This document shows positions 15,247 through 22,789 of a DNA stretch of 29,997 bases, one piece after another; the stretch's first letter is position 1; each line of letters opens with the position of its first letter. The translations under genes and the position numbers were made by a program. The notes under the pieces are model-generated. The model had not been told where the DNA came from. It made no database searches and worked only from the letters and a program-made list of their open reading frames with translations. Source of the DNA: Deltaproteobacteria bacterium (GTDB taxonomy: Bacteria > Myxococcota_A > UBA9160 > UBA4427); the NCBI GenBank assembly GCA_011051925.1, contig DRKE01000060.1, positions 1-29,997 on the forward strand, in the 5' to 3' direction.

Positions 15247-16280
15247 TCACCGGGAACGAGGGCTATATCGGGACCGTGATGGCACCGTTCCTCTCTCGCG
15301 CGGGGTTCGAGGTCGCGGGGCTGGATAGCGGGCTCTTTCGCGGCTGTGACTTCGGACGCGTGGCCGACGCGATTCCCACCCTGCAACGCGACATTCGTGA
15401 TGTTCGTGCCGGAGATCTCGAGGGCTTCGATGCCGTGATCCATCTCGCCGCGATCTCGAACGATCCGCTGGGAAACCTGAACCCGCGTTGTACGTACGAC
15501 ATCAACCACGTGGCGTCCGTCCGCCTGGCCGGACTGGCCCGGCAGGCCGGCGTCGGACGATTCCTCTATTCCTCGTCGTGCAGCGTCTATGGGGCGGCGA
15601 GTCCCGACGACATCCTGGATGAAAGCGCCTCGTTCAGTCCGGTCACGCCCTATGCGGAGTCGAAAGTGCTCGTCGAAAAGGACGTGGCAGGCCTGGCAAG
15701 CGACGATTTCAGTCCGGTCTTCCTGCGGAACGCGACGGTCTACGGGAGTTCACCGCGCCTGCGCGGGGATCTCGTCGTCAACAATCTCGTCGGTTGGGCC
15801 TTCACCTCCGGACGTGTCCTGCTGAAGAGCGACGGCACGCCGTGGCGGCCCCTCGTTCACGTGGAAGATCTCAGCCGGGCCTTCATGGCCGCCCTCCGGG
15901 CGCCCAGGGAATGCATCCATGGCCAGGCCTTCAACGTCGGCCGCAGTCCGGAGAACTATCGGATCGCCGATGTCGCGGCGATCGTCCAGGATGTCGTTCC
16001 GGGAAGCCGGGTCGAGTTCGAGTCCGGGGCCGGCCCCGATCCACGCTGCTATCGCGTGGATTTCGGAAAGATCGAGCGGGAGCTGCCCGGCTACGACCCC
16101 TGCTGGACGGTCCGTCGTGGCGTCGAGGAATTGTTGCGCGACTATGAAAGGGAAGGCCTCGAAGCGACGGATCTCGAGGGAAGCCGATACCTCCGGATCC
16201 GCAGGATCCAGGAACTCTCGGAGCGGGGTGAACTCGACGCCGATCTTCGCTGGAAGACCGGGCTGGACGAGTCGGCATGA
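15234..16280 (+). CDS. Extended SDR, NAD-dependent sugar epimerase/dehydratase
   Basis: The 348-residue nucleotide-sugar enzyme has an N-terminal Rossmann motif ITGNEGYIGTVM (G-x-x-G-x-x-G with Asn in place of the first Gly of the usual T-G-G). It also has HLAAISNDP, the catalytic SSSCSVYG and YAESK (Tyr and Lys present), RNATVYG, and NVGRSPENYRIADVAAIV. It lacks the marks of CDP-glucose 4,6-dehydratase, so it is more likely a ketoreductase or epimerase acting late in the pathway. A perfect AGGAGG (15225-15230) precedes ATG 15234, within the end of the DUF4910 gene. Its own stop overlaps the methyltransferase start (ATGA). Product stereochemistry is unknown. Confidence 0.87.
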   Translation: MRVLITGNEGYIGTVMAPFLSRAGFEVAGLDSGLFRGCDFGRVADAIPTLQRDIRDVRAGDLEGFDAVIHLAAISNDPLGNLNPRCTYDINHVASVRLAGLARQAGVGRFLYSSSCSVYGAASPDDILDESASFSPVTPYAESKVLVEKDVAGLASDDFSPVFLRNATVYGSSPRLRGDLVVNNLVGWAFTSGRVLLKSDGTPWRPLVHVEDLSRAFMAALRAPRECIHGQAFNVGRSPENYRIADVAAIVQDVVPGSRVEFESGAGPDPRCYRVDFGKIERELPGYDPCWTVRRGVEELLRDYEREGLEATDLEGSRYLRIRRIQELSERGELDADLRWKTGLDESA

Positions 16281-17542
16281 CGAACGCTGCAATGCCCGCC
16301 ACCGAGGAGCCGTGCTGTCGATTCTGCGGGACGCGTCTCGAGCATACCTTCGTCGACCTCGGGATGTCGCCGCTCTGCCAGAAACACCTTCGCGCCTCGG
16401 ATCTGTCGAAGATGGAACCCTTCTATCCTCTCCACGTCTGGGTGTGCAGCGAGTGCTTCCTCGTCCAGCTCGAGGAGTTCGTCCCGCCCGAGGAGATCTT
16501 CGGCGACGGGGAGTACGCCTATTTCTCGTCCTACTCCTCGAGCTGGCTCGACCATGCACGACGCTATGTCGAACGGATGCGGGAAACGTTCTCGATCGAC
16601 GCGCGCTCCTTCGTCGTGGAGATCGCGAGCAATGACGGTTACCTGCTTCAGTATTTCCAGGCGCGGCACACCCGGGTGCTGGGAATCGAACCGGCTTCGA
16701 ATACGGCAGCCGTCGCCCGGGAACGGGGAATCGAGACGCTCGTGCGATTCTTTGGCCGGGACGTCGCGAGGGAGGTCGCGGCAGCCTCGGGGAGAGCCGA
16801 CCTGATCGTCGCGAACAACGTCATCGCCCACGTTCCCGACATCAACGATTTCGTAGCGGGCCTGGCCATCCTGCTCGCGGGAGAGGGCGTCCTGACCCTC
16901 GAGTTTCCCCATCTCCAGCGACTGGTCGAGGGAAACCAGTTCGACACGATCTACCACGAGCACTTCTCCTATCTCTCCTTCGGAACCATCGAGCAGATCC
17001 TCGCCAGGCATGGTCTCGTCGTCTTCGACGTGGAGGAACTGCCGACCCATGGGGGTTCCCTGCGCGTCTACGGCCGGCATGCGGGAAACGAGACGCGTCG
17101 GATCGATCGCCGCGTCGACGACCTCCGGGCCCGCGAGATCGCGGCGGGGATGCGGACGCTCGCCTATCATTCTCGGTTCGGGGAACGCGTGCAGGCGACG
17201 AAAAGGAAGCTGCTTTCTTTCCTGATCTCCGCACGCAATGAAGGCCGCACGATCGTCGGATACGGCGCGCCGGGCAAGGGAAACACGCTCTTGAACTATT
17301 GCGGCATCCGGAGTGACTTCCTCGACTACACGGTCGACCGGAGCCCCCACAAACAGGGGGGGTTCCTGCCGGGAACCCATATTCCCATCAAGCATCCCGA
17401 CGAGATCGCCCGAACCCGGCCCGACTATCTCCTGATCCTTCCGTGGAACCTGAAGGAGGAGATCATGGAGCAGATGGCCGGAATCCGGGACTGGAATGGG
17501 CGATTCGTCGTTCCGATCCCTGAAGTACGGGTATTGCCCTGA
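16277..17542 (+). CDS. NDP-3-keto-deoxysugar C-methyltransferase
   Basis: The 421-residue protein has the three-part layout of sugar C-3 methyltransferases such as TcaB9 and NovU. An N-terminal zinc site uses C-x2-C (CRFC) and C-x2-C (CSEC). A central SAM-binding Rossmann domain has VVEIASNDGYLL. A C-terminal Methyltransf_14 domain has GYGAPGKGNTLLNY. The YHEH motif holds the Tyr, Glu and His residues implicated in C-methylation. It should add a branching methyl to an NDP-keto sugar, which normally requires a 3-keto-6-deoxy intermediate, yet no 4,6-dehydratase is in the window. It starts within the SDR stop and ends 33 nt before the cytidylyltransferase gene. Confidence 0.9.
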   Translation: MTNAAMPATEEPCCRFCGTRLEHTFVDLGMSPLCQKHLRASDLSKMEPFYPLHVWVCSECFLVQLEEFVPPEEIFGDGEYAYFSSYSSSWLDHARRYVERMRETFSIDARSFVVEIASNDGYLLQYFQARHTRVLGIEPASNTAAVARERGIETLVRFFGRDVAREVAAASGRADLIVANNVIAHVPDINDFVAGLAILLAGEGVLTLEFPHLQRLVEGNQFDTIYHEHFSYLSFGTIEQILARHGLVVFDVEELPTHGGSLRVYGRHAGNETRRIDRRVDDLRAREIAAGMRTLAYHSRFGERVQATKRKLLSFLISARNEGRTIVGYGAPGKGNTLLNYCGIRSDFLDYTVDRSPHKQGGFLPGTHIPIKHPDEIARTRPDYLLILPWNLKEEIMEQMAGIRDWNGRFVVPIPEVRVLP

Positions 17543-17575
17543 TGTCCTTCGAGGCACGGGGCGGGAGCGAGTGAG

Positions 17576-18373
17576 ATGAAGGTGGTTCTCTTCTGTGGCG
17601 GAATGGGGATGCGACTCCGGGACTACTCCGAAACGATTCCGAAGCCCCTGGTCCCGATCGGTCGCAGGCCCATTCTCTGGCATCTGATGAAATACTACGC
17701 CCATTTCGGACATCGTGATTTCGTCCTCTGTCTCGGATATCGGGCCGAGGCCATCAAGAACTATTTCATCCACTACGACGAGCGCATGACCAACGACTTC
17801 ATCCTCGATCGGGGCGGTCGTGAGACGCGGCTTCTCGGCAGCGACATCGAGGACTGGTCGATCACCTTCGTCGATACGGGCCAGGACGCGAATATCGGGA
17901 TGCGCCTGCGCGCGGTTCGCGAGCATCTCGAGGGGGAAGAGATCTTCCTGGCGAACTATGCCGACGGTCTGAGCGATCTCGATCTGTCGAGCTACCTCGA
18001 CACCTTCGAACGCAGCGGGAAGACCGCGTCGCTCGTCAGTGTGGTCGCTCCCCAGACCTTCCATATCGTCGAGGCGGATTCGTCGGGTCTCGTCCACGGC
18101 ATGAGACACGTGAGCCGATCCGACGTGCGGGTGAACGGCGGTTTCTTCGCCTTCCGGCCCGCGATCTTCGACCTGATCCGGGAGGGGGAGGACCTCGTCG
18201 AGGAGCCCTTCGGACGCTTGATCGAGAAGGAGGACCTGATCGCGCATCCGCATGATGGATTCTGGCGGAGCATGGACACCTTCAAGGACAAGAGCGCCTT
18301 CGAGCGTCTCGTGCGCGAGGGCAACACGCCCTGGCAGGTCTGGAACACTCCGGCGAGGAAGGGTCGTCCATGA
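17576..18373 (+). CDS. rfbF: Glucose-1-phosphate cytidylyltransferase-like
   Basis: This 265-residue nucleotidyltransferase activates a sugar 1-phosphate, probably CTP + glucose-1-P to CDP-glucose. The signature at the N-terminus is LFCGGMGMRLRDY, then PKPLVPIG and ILWHLMKYYAHFGHRDFVLCLGY, typical of RfbF. Further blocks are NDFILDRGG, FVDTGQDANIGMRL, ANYADGLSDL, NGGFFAFRP and FWRSMDTFKDK. Two usual Gly-x-Gly positions are intact, but the common T-R-L reads M-R-L. It belongs to a variant RfbF group rather than to the classic Salmonella form, so nucleotide choice is not certain. ATG follows GGGAGCGAGTGAG. The stop overlaps the PIG-L start. Confidence 0.85.
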   Translation: MKVVLFCGGMGMRLRDYSETIPKPLVPIGRRPILWHLMKYYAHFGHRDFVLCLGYRAEAIKNYFIHYDERMTNDFILDRGGRETRLLGSDIEDWSITFVDTGQDANIGMRLRAVREHLEGEEIFLANYADGLSDLDLSSYLDTFERSGKTASLVSVVAPQTFHIVEADSSGLVHGMRHVSRSDVRVNGGFFAFRPAIFDLIREGEDLVEEPFGRLIEKEDLIAHPHDGFWRSMDTFKDKSAFERLVREGNTPWQVWNTPARKGRP

Positions 18374-19041
18374 TTCCGCTCTTCCCCTGCCTGGACGGGG
18401 GACCACGGCCGCTTCGTGTTCTCTGCCTCGGGGCCCATTGTGACGATATCGAGATCGGCTGCGGAGGGACTCTCCTGCGGCTGCGCGAGTGGAATCCCGA
18501 CGTCGAGATCCGCTGGCACGTCTTCAGCGGGGAGGAACCGCGAGGAAGCGAAACCCGTCGGAGTCTGGTGCATTTCGGGGTCGCACCCACGGAGGAGGGC
18601 ATCCGGATCGAGTCCTTTCGGGATGGCTACCTGCCGTGGGAGGGCGCTCGCGTGAAGGAGGCGCTCCACGGCACCTGGCCCGACTTCGTTCCGGACCTCG
18701 TCTTCACCCACTACCGGCAGGACCGTCATCAGGACCATCGGCTGATCTCCGATCTCACCTGGAACGCCTATCGCGACCATCTGGTCCTGGAATACGAGAT
18801 TCCGAAATGGGACGGCGATCTCGGCTCGCCGAATCTCTTCGTTCCCCTCGACGTCGCGACGGTGGAACGGAAGCTTTCGATCCTCGAAGGGGAATACGCC
18901 AGCCAGCGGGACAAGCCGGCTTTCGACCTGGGCGCGTTCCGCGGACTCATGGCTCTTCGCGGTGTGGAATCGAAGCTGCCCGGCGGCTTTGCCGAAGCCT
19001 TTCACGTGCGGAAGATCCTGTTCAGCCCCAGGGAATCGTAG
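18370..19041 (+). CDS. PIG-L (LmbE-like) zinc deacetylase
   Basis: The 223-residue protein has the PIG-L metal sites: AHCDDIEIGCGG (the A-H-x-D-D motif; Cys replaces the common Pro) and THYRQDRHQDHR (H-x-x-H). Enzymes of this family remove an acetyl or other acyl group from an amino sugar. In this operon the likely substrate is an N-acyl nucleotide sugar or derived glycan, but the glucose-based cytidylyltransferase makes an amino sugar non-obvious. The M28-like gene in the same operon is a second candidate deacylase. ATG 18370 overlaps the rfbF stop (ATGA). It is the last gene of the operon and converges on the SDR at 19075 across 33 nt. Confidence 0.88.
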   Translation: MIPLFPCLDGGPRPLRVLCLGAHCDDIEIGCGGTLLRLREWNPDVEIRWHVFSGEEPRGSETRRSLVHFGVAPTEEGIRIESFRDGYLPWEGARVKEALHGTWPDFVPDLVFTHYRQDRHQDHRLISDLTWNAYRDHLVLEYEIPKWDGDLGSPNLFVPLDVATVERKLSILEGEYASQRDKPAFDLGAFRGLMALRGVESKLPGGFAEAFHVRKILFSPRES

Positions 19042-19058
19042 GCGCGACGGCGCGCGCC
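19041..19058. terminator. Small GC hairpin between convergent genes
   Basis: GGCGCG (19041-19046) and CGCGCC (19053-19058) can form a 6-bp stem with a 6-nt loop between the PIG-L stop and the SDR stop. There is no U-tract on either strand, so function as a terminator is only suggested by position. Confidence 0.25.
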
Positions 19059-19074
19059 ATCGGGCACGCCGGGC

Positions 19075-19977
19075 TCAGGAAACCCGCATCGAGTCGACCG
19101 TGCGTCGGAGCCCTTCGTCGAGTGACACGCGGGGAGTCCAGTCGATCCGCGCGCGCGTCGACGCCAGATCCGCGGCCCGGATCCGCTCGCCAGGCGGATC
19201 GGGACGGGCACCGAAACGCGGCTGGATGCGGCTGCCGACGAGTTCGACCAGGCGGTCGACGACGCTTCGGATCGGAACGAGGCGGCCCGACCCGAGGTCG
19301 ACATGCCCTCCGACCGGCCCATCGGGCGCGCCGAGGGTGACGAGGCCCCGGACGAGATCGTCGATGTAGATCCAATCGACCTCCCGCATGCCCGACCCGA
19401 GTTCCGGGGACTCCCCACGGAGGAGCATTCTCGTCACGTAGGGCACGAGGCGATCCCCATTCGGATCATCGGGTCCATAGGCCATGAAGATGCGGGCGGT
19501 CACGATCGCGCGGTCGTAGAGCGAATGGAACATCTCGCCAAACGCCGTGGCCGCCGAGGTCGCCGCGGCATAGGGTGAGACGAGTGGGCCCATCGTGCCG
19601 ATATCGGGCTCCTCGAGGGAGCCCGCGAGAACCACCCGGCATTCCGCAAGATCCTGGGTCGCCACGAGCAGATTCACGCAACTCGTGAGCTTCGCATGGA
19701 AGATCGGCAGGACCGCTTCGACTTCGCGCGTCCCCGTCACCTGGGCGGCCAGGTGGTAGACGAGTGCCGGGCGAACGGCATGCACCACCCGGCTGAGCGA
19801 AGGGTGGTCCGCCGCATCGCAGGCCCAGGCATCGGTCGCGCCCTCGGGCTTCTGGCCACCCCGCGACAGGGCGTGCACGATCGCCCCCTCGGCGTCGAGC
19901 GCCCGGCAGAGGGCACGCCCGATGAAGCCTGTCGCGCCCGTCACGAGGACGCTCATGCCCTCGACAGGGGAACTCAT
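19075..19977 (-). CDS. Extended SDR-like protein with altered YxxxK motif
   Basis: The 300-residue NAD-dependent epimerase/dehydratase-like protein has a normal cofactor motif, VTGATGFIG (Gly14, 17, 20), YHLAAQV, LAGSLEEPD, ARIFMAYGPDDP and GSGMREVDWIYIDDLVRG. The catalytic stretch reads SPYAAATSAA: Tyr136 is present but the Lys four residues on is Thr140 (codon ACC). This Lys is nearly invariant in active SDRs, so the protein may be impaired, use another residue, or bind rather than convert sugar. The ATG at 19977 has AGGA upstream; an internal ATG at 19956 also fits. It is a single minus-strand gene converging on the sugar operon and probably related to glycan synthesis. Confidence 0.82.
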   Translation of the reverse strand: MSSPVEGMSVLVTGATGFIGRALCRALDAEGAIVHALSRGGQKPEGATDAWACDAADHPSLSRVVHAVRPALVYHLAAQVTGTREVEAVLPIFHAKLTSCVNLLVATQDLAECRVVLAGSLEEPDIGTMGPLVSPYAAATSAATAFGEMFHSLYDRAIVTARIFMAYGPDDPNGDRLVPYVTRMLLRGESPELGSGMREVDWIYIDDLVRGLVTLGAPDGPVGGHVDLGSGRLVPIRSVVDRLVELVGSRIQPRFGARPDPPGERIRAADLASTRARIDWTPRVSLDEGLRRTVDSMRVS

Positions 19978-20271
19978 GCGAGGATCCTGGCGATCTTCGT
20001 TCTCACGATGCCTCTACTCGTCCCTTCCCGTTCCGCTCAGGGCGTGCCGGTGATCCCCGAACTCCGGGCGGATGCAAGGCTCTTCGTCCCGCGCGGGCCC
20101 GGCGGCCCGTGTGCCTCATCCGCCCGCAGGCCACCGGCAATCCCGGATGGGAAGCCGATCACCGATCGACATCGGCTCGGCGTTCCCGTTATGTTCTCGA
20201 AATGATACTGGGAAACGGAGGCGCTGCCGCTCGATCGGGATTGCGGGGATCCGGTGCGGACGAGTCGGCCG
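19978..20271. other. 294-nt divergent intergenic region
   Basis: This lies between the starts of the minus-strand SDR and the plus-strand two-copy-domain gene, so it should carry promoters for both. No gene is credible in it. The plus-strand promoter candidate is listed separately; I found no clear one for the SDR. Confidence 0.35.
20166..20195 (+). promoter_or_regulatory. Candidate sigma-70 promoter
   Basis: TCGACA (20166-20171, 5 of 6 to TTGACA) and TATGTT (20190-20195, 4 of 6 to TATAAT) are separated by 18 nt, about 77 nt upstream of the ATG at 20272. Spacing and position are plausible; no transcript data support it. Confidence 0.35.
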
Positions 20272-21393
20272 ATGGCTGAAGCGGGATCGTCGATCGGGGA
20301 ACCCCTCGACCTTCGCCGTGGCGAACTCGTCCGGGTTCGAAGCGAGGAGGCGATCCTCGCGACCCTCGACCAGAAGGGCGAGCTCGACGGGCTTCCCTTC
20401 ATGCCCGAGATGTTCCGGTATTGTGGGCGGACCTATCGTGTCCATCGTCGCGCCGACAAGACCTGCGACACGATCTCGGGCCAGATCCGTGCCCTTCGGA
20501 TGCGGCAAGCCGTCCACCTGGAGGATCTCCGCTGTGATGGGGCGGCGCATGGAGGCTGTGAGGCGGCCTGCTTGATCTTCTGGAAGGAAGCCTGGCTCGA
20601 GCGGACCGACCCCCCCCGAACCCATCGGCTCTGGTCGCTTGCGGAGGATCGGGTCGGGGGCGCGCCGACCCATCCGGAGCCGGGCGGCGGATGCACGCGG
20701 GCGATCGTCGAAGAGCGCGCGATCCGATCGACGGAAACGGAATGCGGGGAGACGACCTGGCGTTGCCAGATCACGCAGCTTCTCGAGGCGACCACACCGC
20801 TCTCGTCGCGGGCGCCCCGACAATACCTGCGCGACTGGTTGTCGGGCAACGTTCTACTTTCATACCTGCTGCGCGTCGCGATCCTGCGTTTCGCCGCCCG
20901 GCTCGTCTACGGCCGCGGCTTCCGCATGAAGGTGCGGCTCTACGATCGGCTGGCTCGCCTCTTCGGCGAGCCCGCCTGGCCCTACCATCCCGGCCGGGTC
21001 GAGGGAAGGACGCCGACCGGACGCCTCGACCTGCAGCCCGGGGAACTCGTCACGGTCAGATCCCACGACGAGATTCTCGACACGCTGAAGGGAATGTCGA
21101 ATCGGGGTCTCGATTTCGCGCCCGAGATGGTGCGCTATTGCGGCAAGACGTTCCGGGTTCGGGCGCGGGTCGAGAAGATCCTGGACGAGCGAACGGGACG
21201 GATGGTTCGCATGAAGAACGATTGCATCATCCTCGAGAATGTCGTCTGCCAATCCGAATGCAGTGTCCATCGCCTCTTCTGTCCCCGCGGCATCTTTCCC
21301 TACTGGCGGGAGATCTGGCTTCGTCGGGCGGATGGGGAGGAAGCGGACGAAGAAGGGAAGGAGAGGCCCGCTTCTGCCGTGCCGGATCCCTGA
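20272..21393 (+). CDS. Unrecognised protein with two copies of a Cys-containing domain
   Basis: I do not recognise a named family. The 373-residue protein contains a ~100-residue unit twice, at 12-111 and 252-352. Each has L-D-L-x-x-G-E-L-V-x-V-R-S, an E-I-L/A-I-L-x-T-L helix, a P-E-M-x-R-Y-C-G block, and a C-terminal x-W-[KR]-E-x-W-L. Cys51, 65, 88, 96 and 100 in copy 1 and Cys290, 318, 326, 330 and 337 in copy 2 could bind metal or a cofactor. The linker has three more Cys (141, 158, 165) and a hydrophobic stretch at ~191-212 that could be a membrane or amphipathic segment. No signal peptide is seen. ATG 20272 or GTG 20254 could be the start. Its end overlaps the opposing SGNH gene. Confidence 0.75.
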   Translation: MAEAGSSIGEPLDLRRGELVRVRSEEAILATLDQKGELDGLPFMPEMFRYCGRTYRVHRRADKTCDTISGQIRALRMRQAVHLEDLRCDGAAHGGCEAACLIFWKEAWLERTDPPRTHRLWSLAEDRVGGAPTHPEPGGGCTRAIVEERAIRSTETECGETTWRCQITQLLEATTPLSSRAPRQYLRDWLSGNVLLSYLLRVAILRFAARLVYGRGFRMKVRLYDRLARLFGEPAWPYHPGRVEGRTPTGRLDLQPGELVTVRSHDEILDTLKGMSNRGLDFAPEMVRYCGKTFRVRARVEKILDERTGRMVRMKNDCIILENVVCQSECSVHRLFCPRGIFPYWREIWLRRADGEEADEEGKERPASAVPDP

Positions 21394-22700
21394 CGGATCG
21401 CATCCCGGATCACGGATGCCGCCAGGGCGTATCCGGCGGCATTCATGTGTGGAGATCCGAGCAGGCTTTCTCCCCGGTAGGAATAATGCGAAAGGGGATC
21501 GGGCTGGCGGGCGAGGGCGGCGGCGACGTCGACAAAGTCGAGCCCGACGGATCGGGCGTCATCCCGGATCGCGCGGGCGAGATCGGAACGCGTCCAGCGG
21601 GGCGCAGGCGCGTTCGGATCGAATTGCCACGCGCCGGGCAGGAAGACGACGACGATCTCGCCCTGCCAGGCCGCGACGATCTCCCGGGCGCGCGCGAGGA
21701 TCTCGCGAAACAAACCGTGGTCGAGGGGACGCGAGGAGCCGGCCGGTCGACCTCGAAGTCGCGACAGGAAAAGCCTCGTTCTCTTCAACCGGATGAAGTC
21801 GAGAAGCCGCCTTCCGACCGAGCCCCGTCTCGCTTCGAGTTCCGCGACGGGTCCCTGCTCGTCCGGCTGGGCAATCCGGGAATCGAGCAGGCTCGCCAGT
21901 CGGGCATCGATCTCCGGCTGTCGCCGGAGCAGGTCCTGGGAGAAACCGGCCCGCAGATAGCTCATCAGGAGCGGGGATTCCGCACTTCGCCCGAGATCGA
22001 ACCAGGAGAGATCGTTCTCGAAGAAGAGCCACAGGGTGATGCGGGGCCGGAGGGCCGGCGCGTATTCGACGAGCGTGGCCAGTTCCAGGAGCGGCGAGTT
22101 GCCCGAATAGCCCAGATTCAGGGTGGCGGGCCAGGTCAGGCGGAGGTTGTCGGCCACGGTCTCGCCGGGGGCGACGCATTCACCGATCGTGAAGGAGTCC
22201 CCGACCAGCAGCAGATCGGCCGGGATCCGGCGCCAGGCACCGGGCGGGTTCCGGAATCCGTGTTCATCGGCCTCGTAGACCGCCCATTGCCCGGTCTCGT
22301 TGCAGAGCACCGTCGTTCGATTCGCGATGCCGGCGAGGGGCAGCAGTTCTCCGCCAGCCGATGTGATTCTCGAGCGGACCCCGCCCTCGGGACCGTCCTC
22401 CAGCAGTCCTGCGGGCACGAGTCGGGGGACGGCCTCGATTCCCTCGGCTCGCAGATCGGCCACGACCTGACTTCGGGATCGACGATCGAAGGGCTGCCCC
22501 AGGCTTTCGGCCCGGCGGATCGCCGCGACGCCGGGATCCGGCCGGAGCTGCCCCAGCGTCCGCTCCATGAGCGTGAGAAGGAAGAGGGCGATGACCGACC
22601 CGAGCAGCAACGCATAGACGGGCTGGCGTGAGCGGGCGATCCGGGGACCGCGCCCGGCATCCCCGGAAGAGGACTCCGTGTCTCGCGTCGATCGGGTCAT
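21300..22700 (-). CDS. Membrane-anchored SGNH/GDSL hydrolase-like protein
   Basis: The 466-residue protein has one N-terminal TM (~28-45), then a ~120-residue region, then an SGNH-like domain. Block I is LLLVGDSFTIGE (Ser of GDS at 169), followed by NLGYSGNSPLLE and the FFENDL Asn-Asp pair. The C-terminal block reads LGSPHMNAAGYALAAS, with His present but no Asp three residues before it. It resembles AlgJ-like or acyl-esterase/acetyltransferase proteins found near EPS loci, probably acting in the periplasm on glycan acyl groups. ATG 22700 follows GGGGCAGGGGCC; an in-frame ATG at 22715 lacks a site. It lies 89 nt downstream of the lyase gene on the same strand and overlaps the gene at 20272 by 94 nt, tail to tail. 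Confidence 0.8.
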   Translation of the reverse strand: MTRSTRDTESSSGDAGRGPRIARSRQPVYALLLGSVIALFLLTLMERTLGQLRPDPGVAAIRRAESLGQPFDRRSRSQVVADLRAEGIEAVPRLVPAGLLEDGPEGGVRSRITSAGGELLPLAGIANRTTVLCNETGQWAVYEADEHGFRNPPGAWRRIPADLLLVGDSFTIGECVAPGETVADNLRLTWPATLNLGYSGNSPLLELATLVEYAPALRPRITLWLFFENDLSWFDLGRSAESPLLMSYLRAGFSQDLLRRQPEIDARLASLLDSRIAQPDEQGPVAELEARRGSVGRRLLDFIRLKRTRLFLSRLRGRPAGSSRPLDHGLFREILARAREIVAAWQGEIVVVFLPGAWQFDPNAPAPRWTRSDLARAIRDDARSVGLDFVDVAAALARQPDPLSHYSYRGESLLGSPHMNAAGYALAASVIRDAIRQGSGTAEAGLSFPSSSASSPSARRSQISRQ

Positions 22701-22789
22701 GGCCCCTGCCCCCATCGCGAAAAGCGGTCCGGAACGCGCGTCCGTCCCGTCGCCGGATCAGACCTGGGGCGCATCGTGTCGATGGGACG

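Noticed and set aside
15234..16280. CDP-glucose 4,6-dehydratase
   Set aside because: The protein lacks the motifs typical of RfbG and resembles late-pathway SDR reductases or epimerases.
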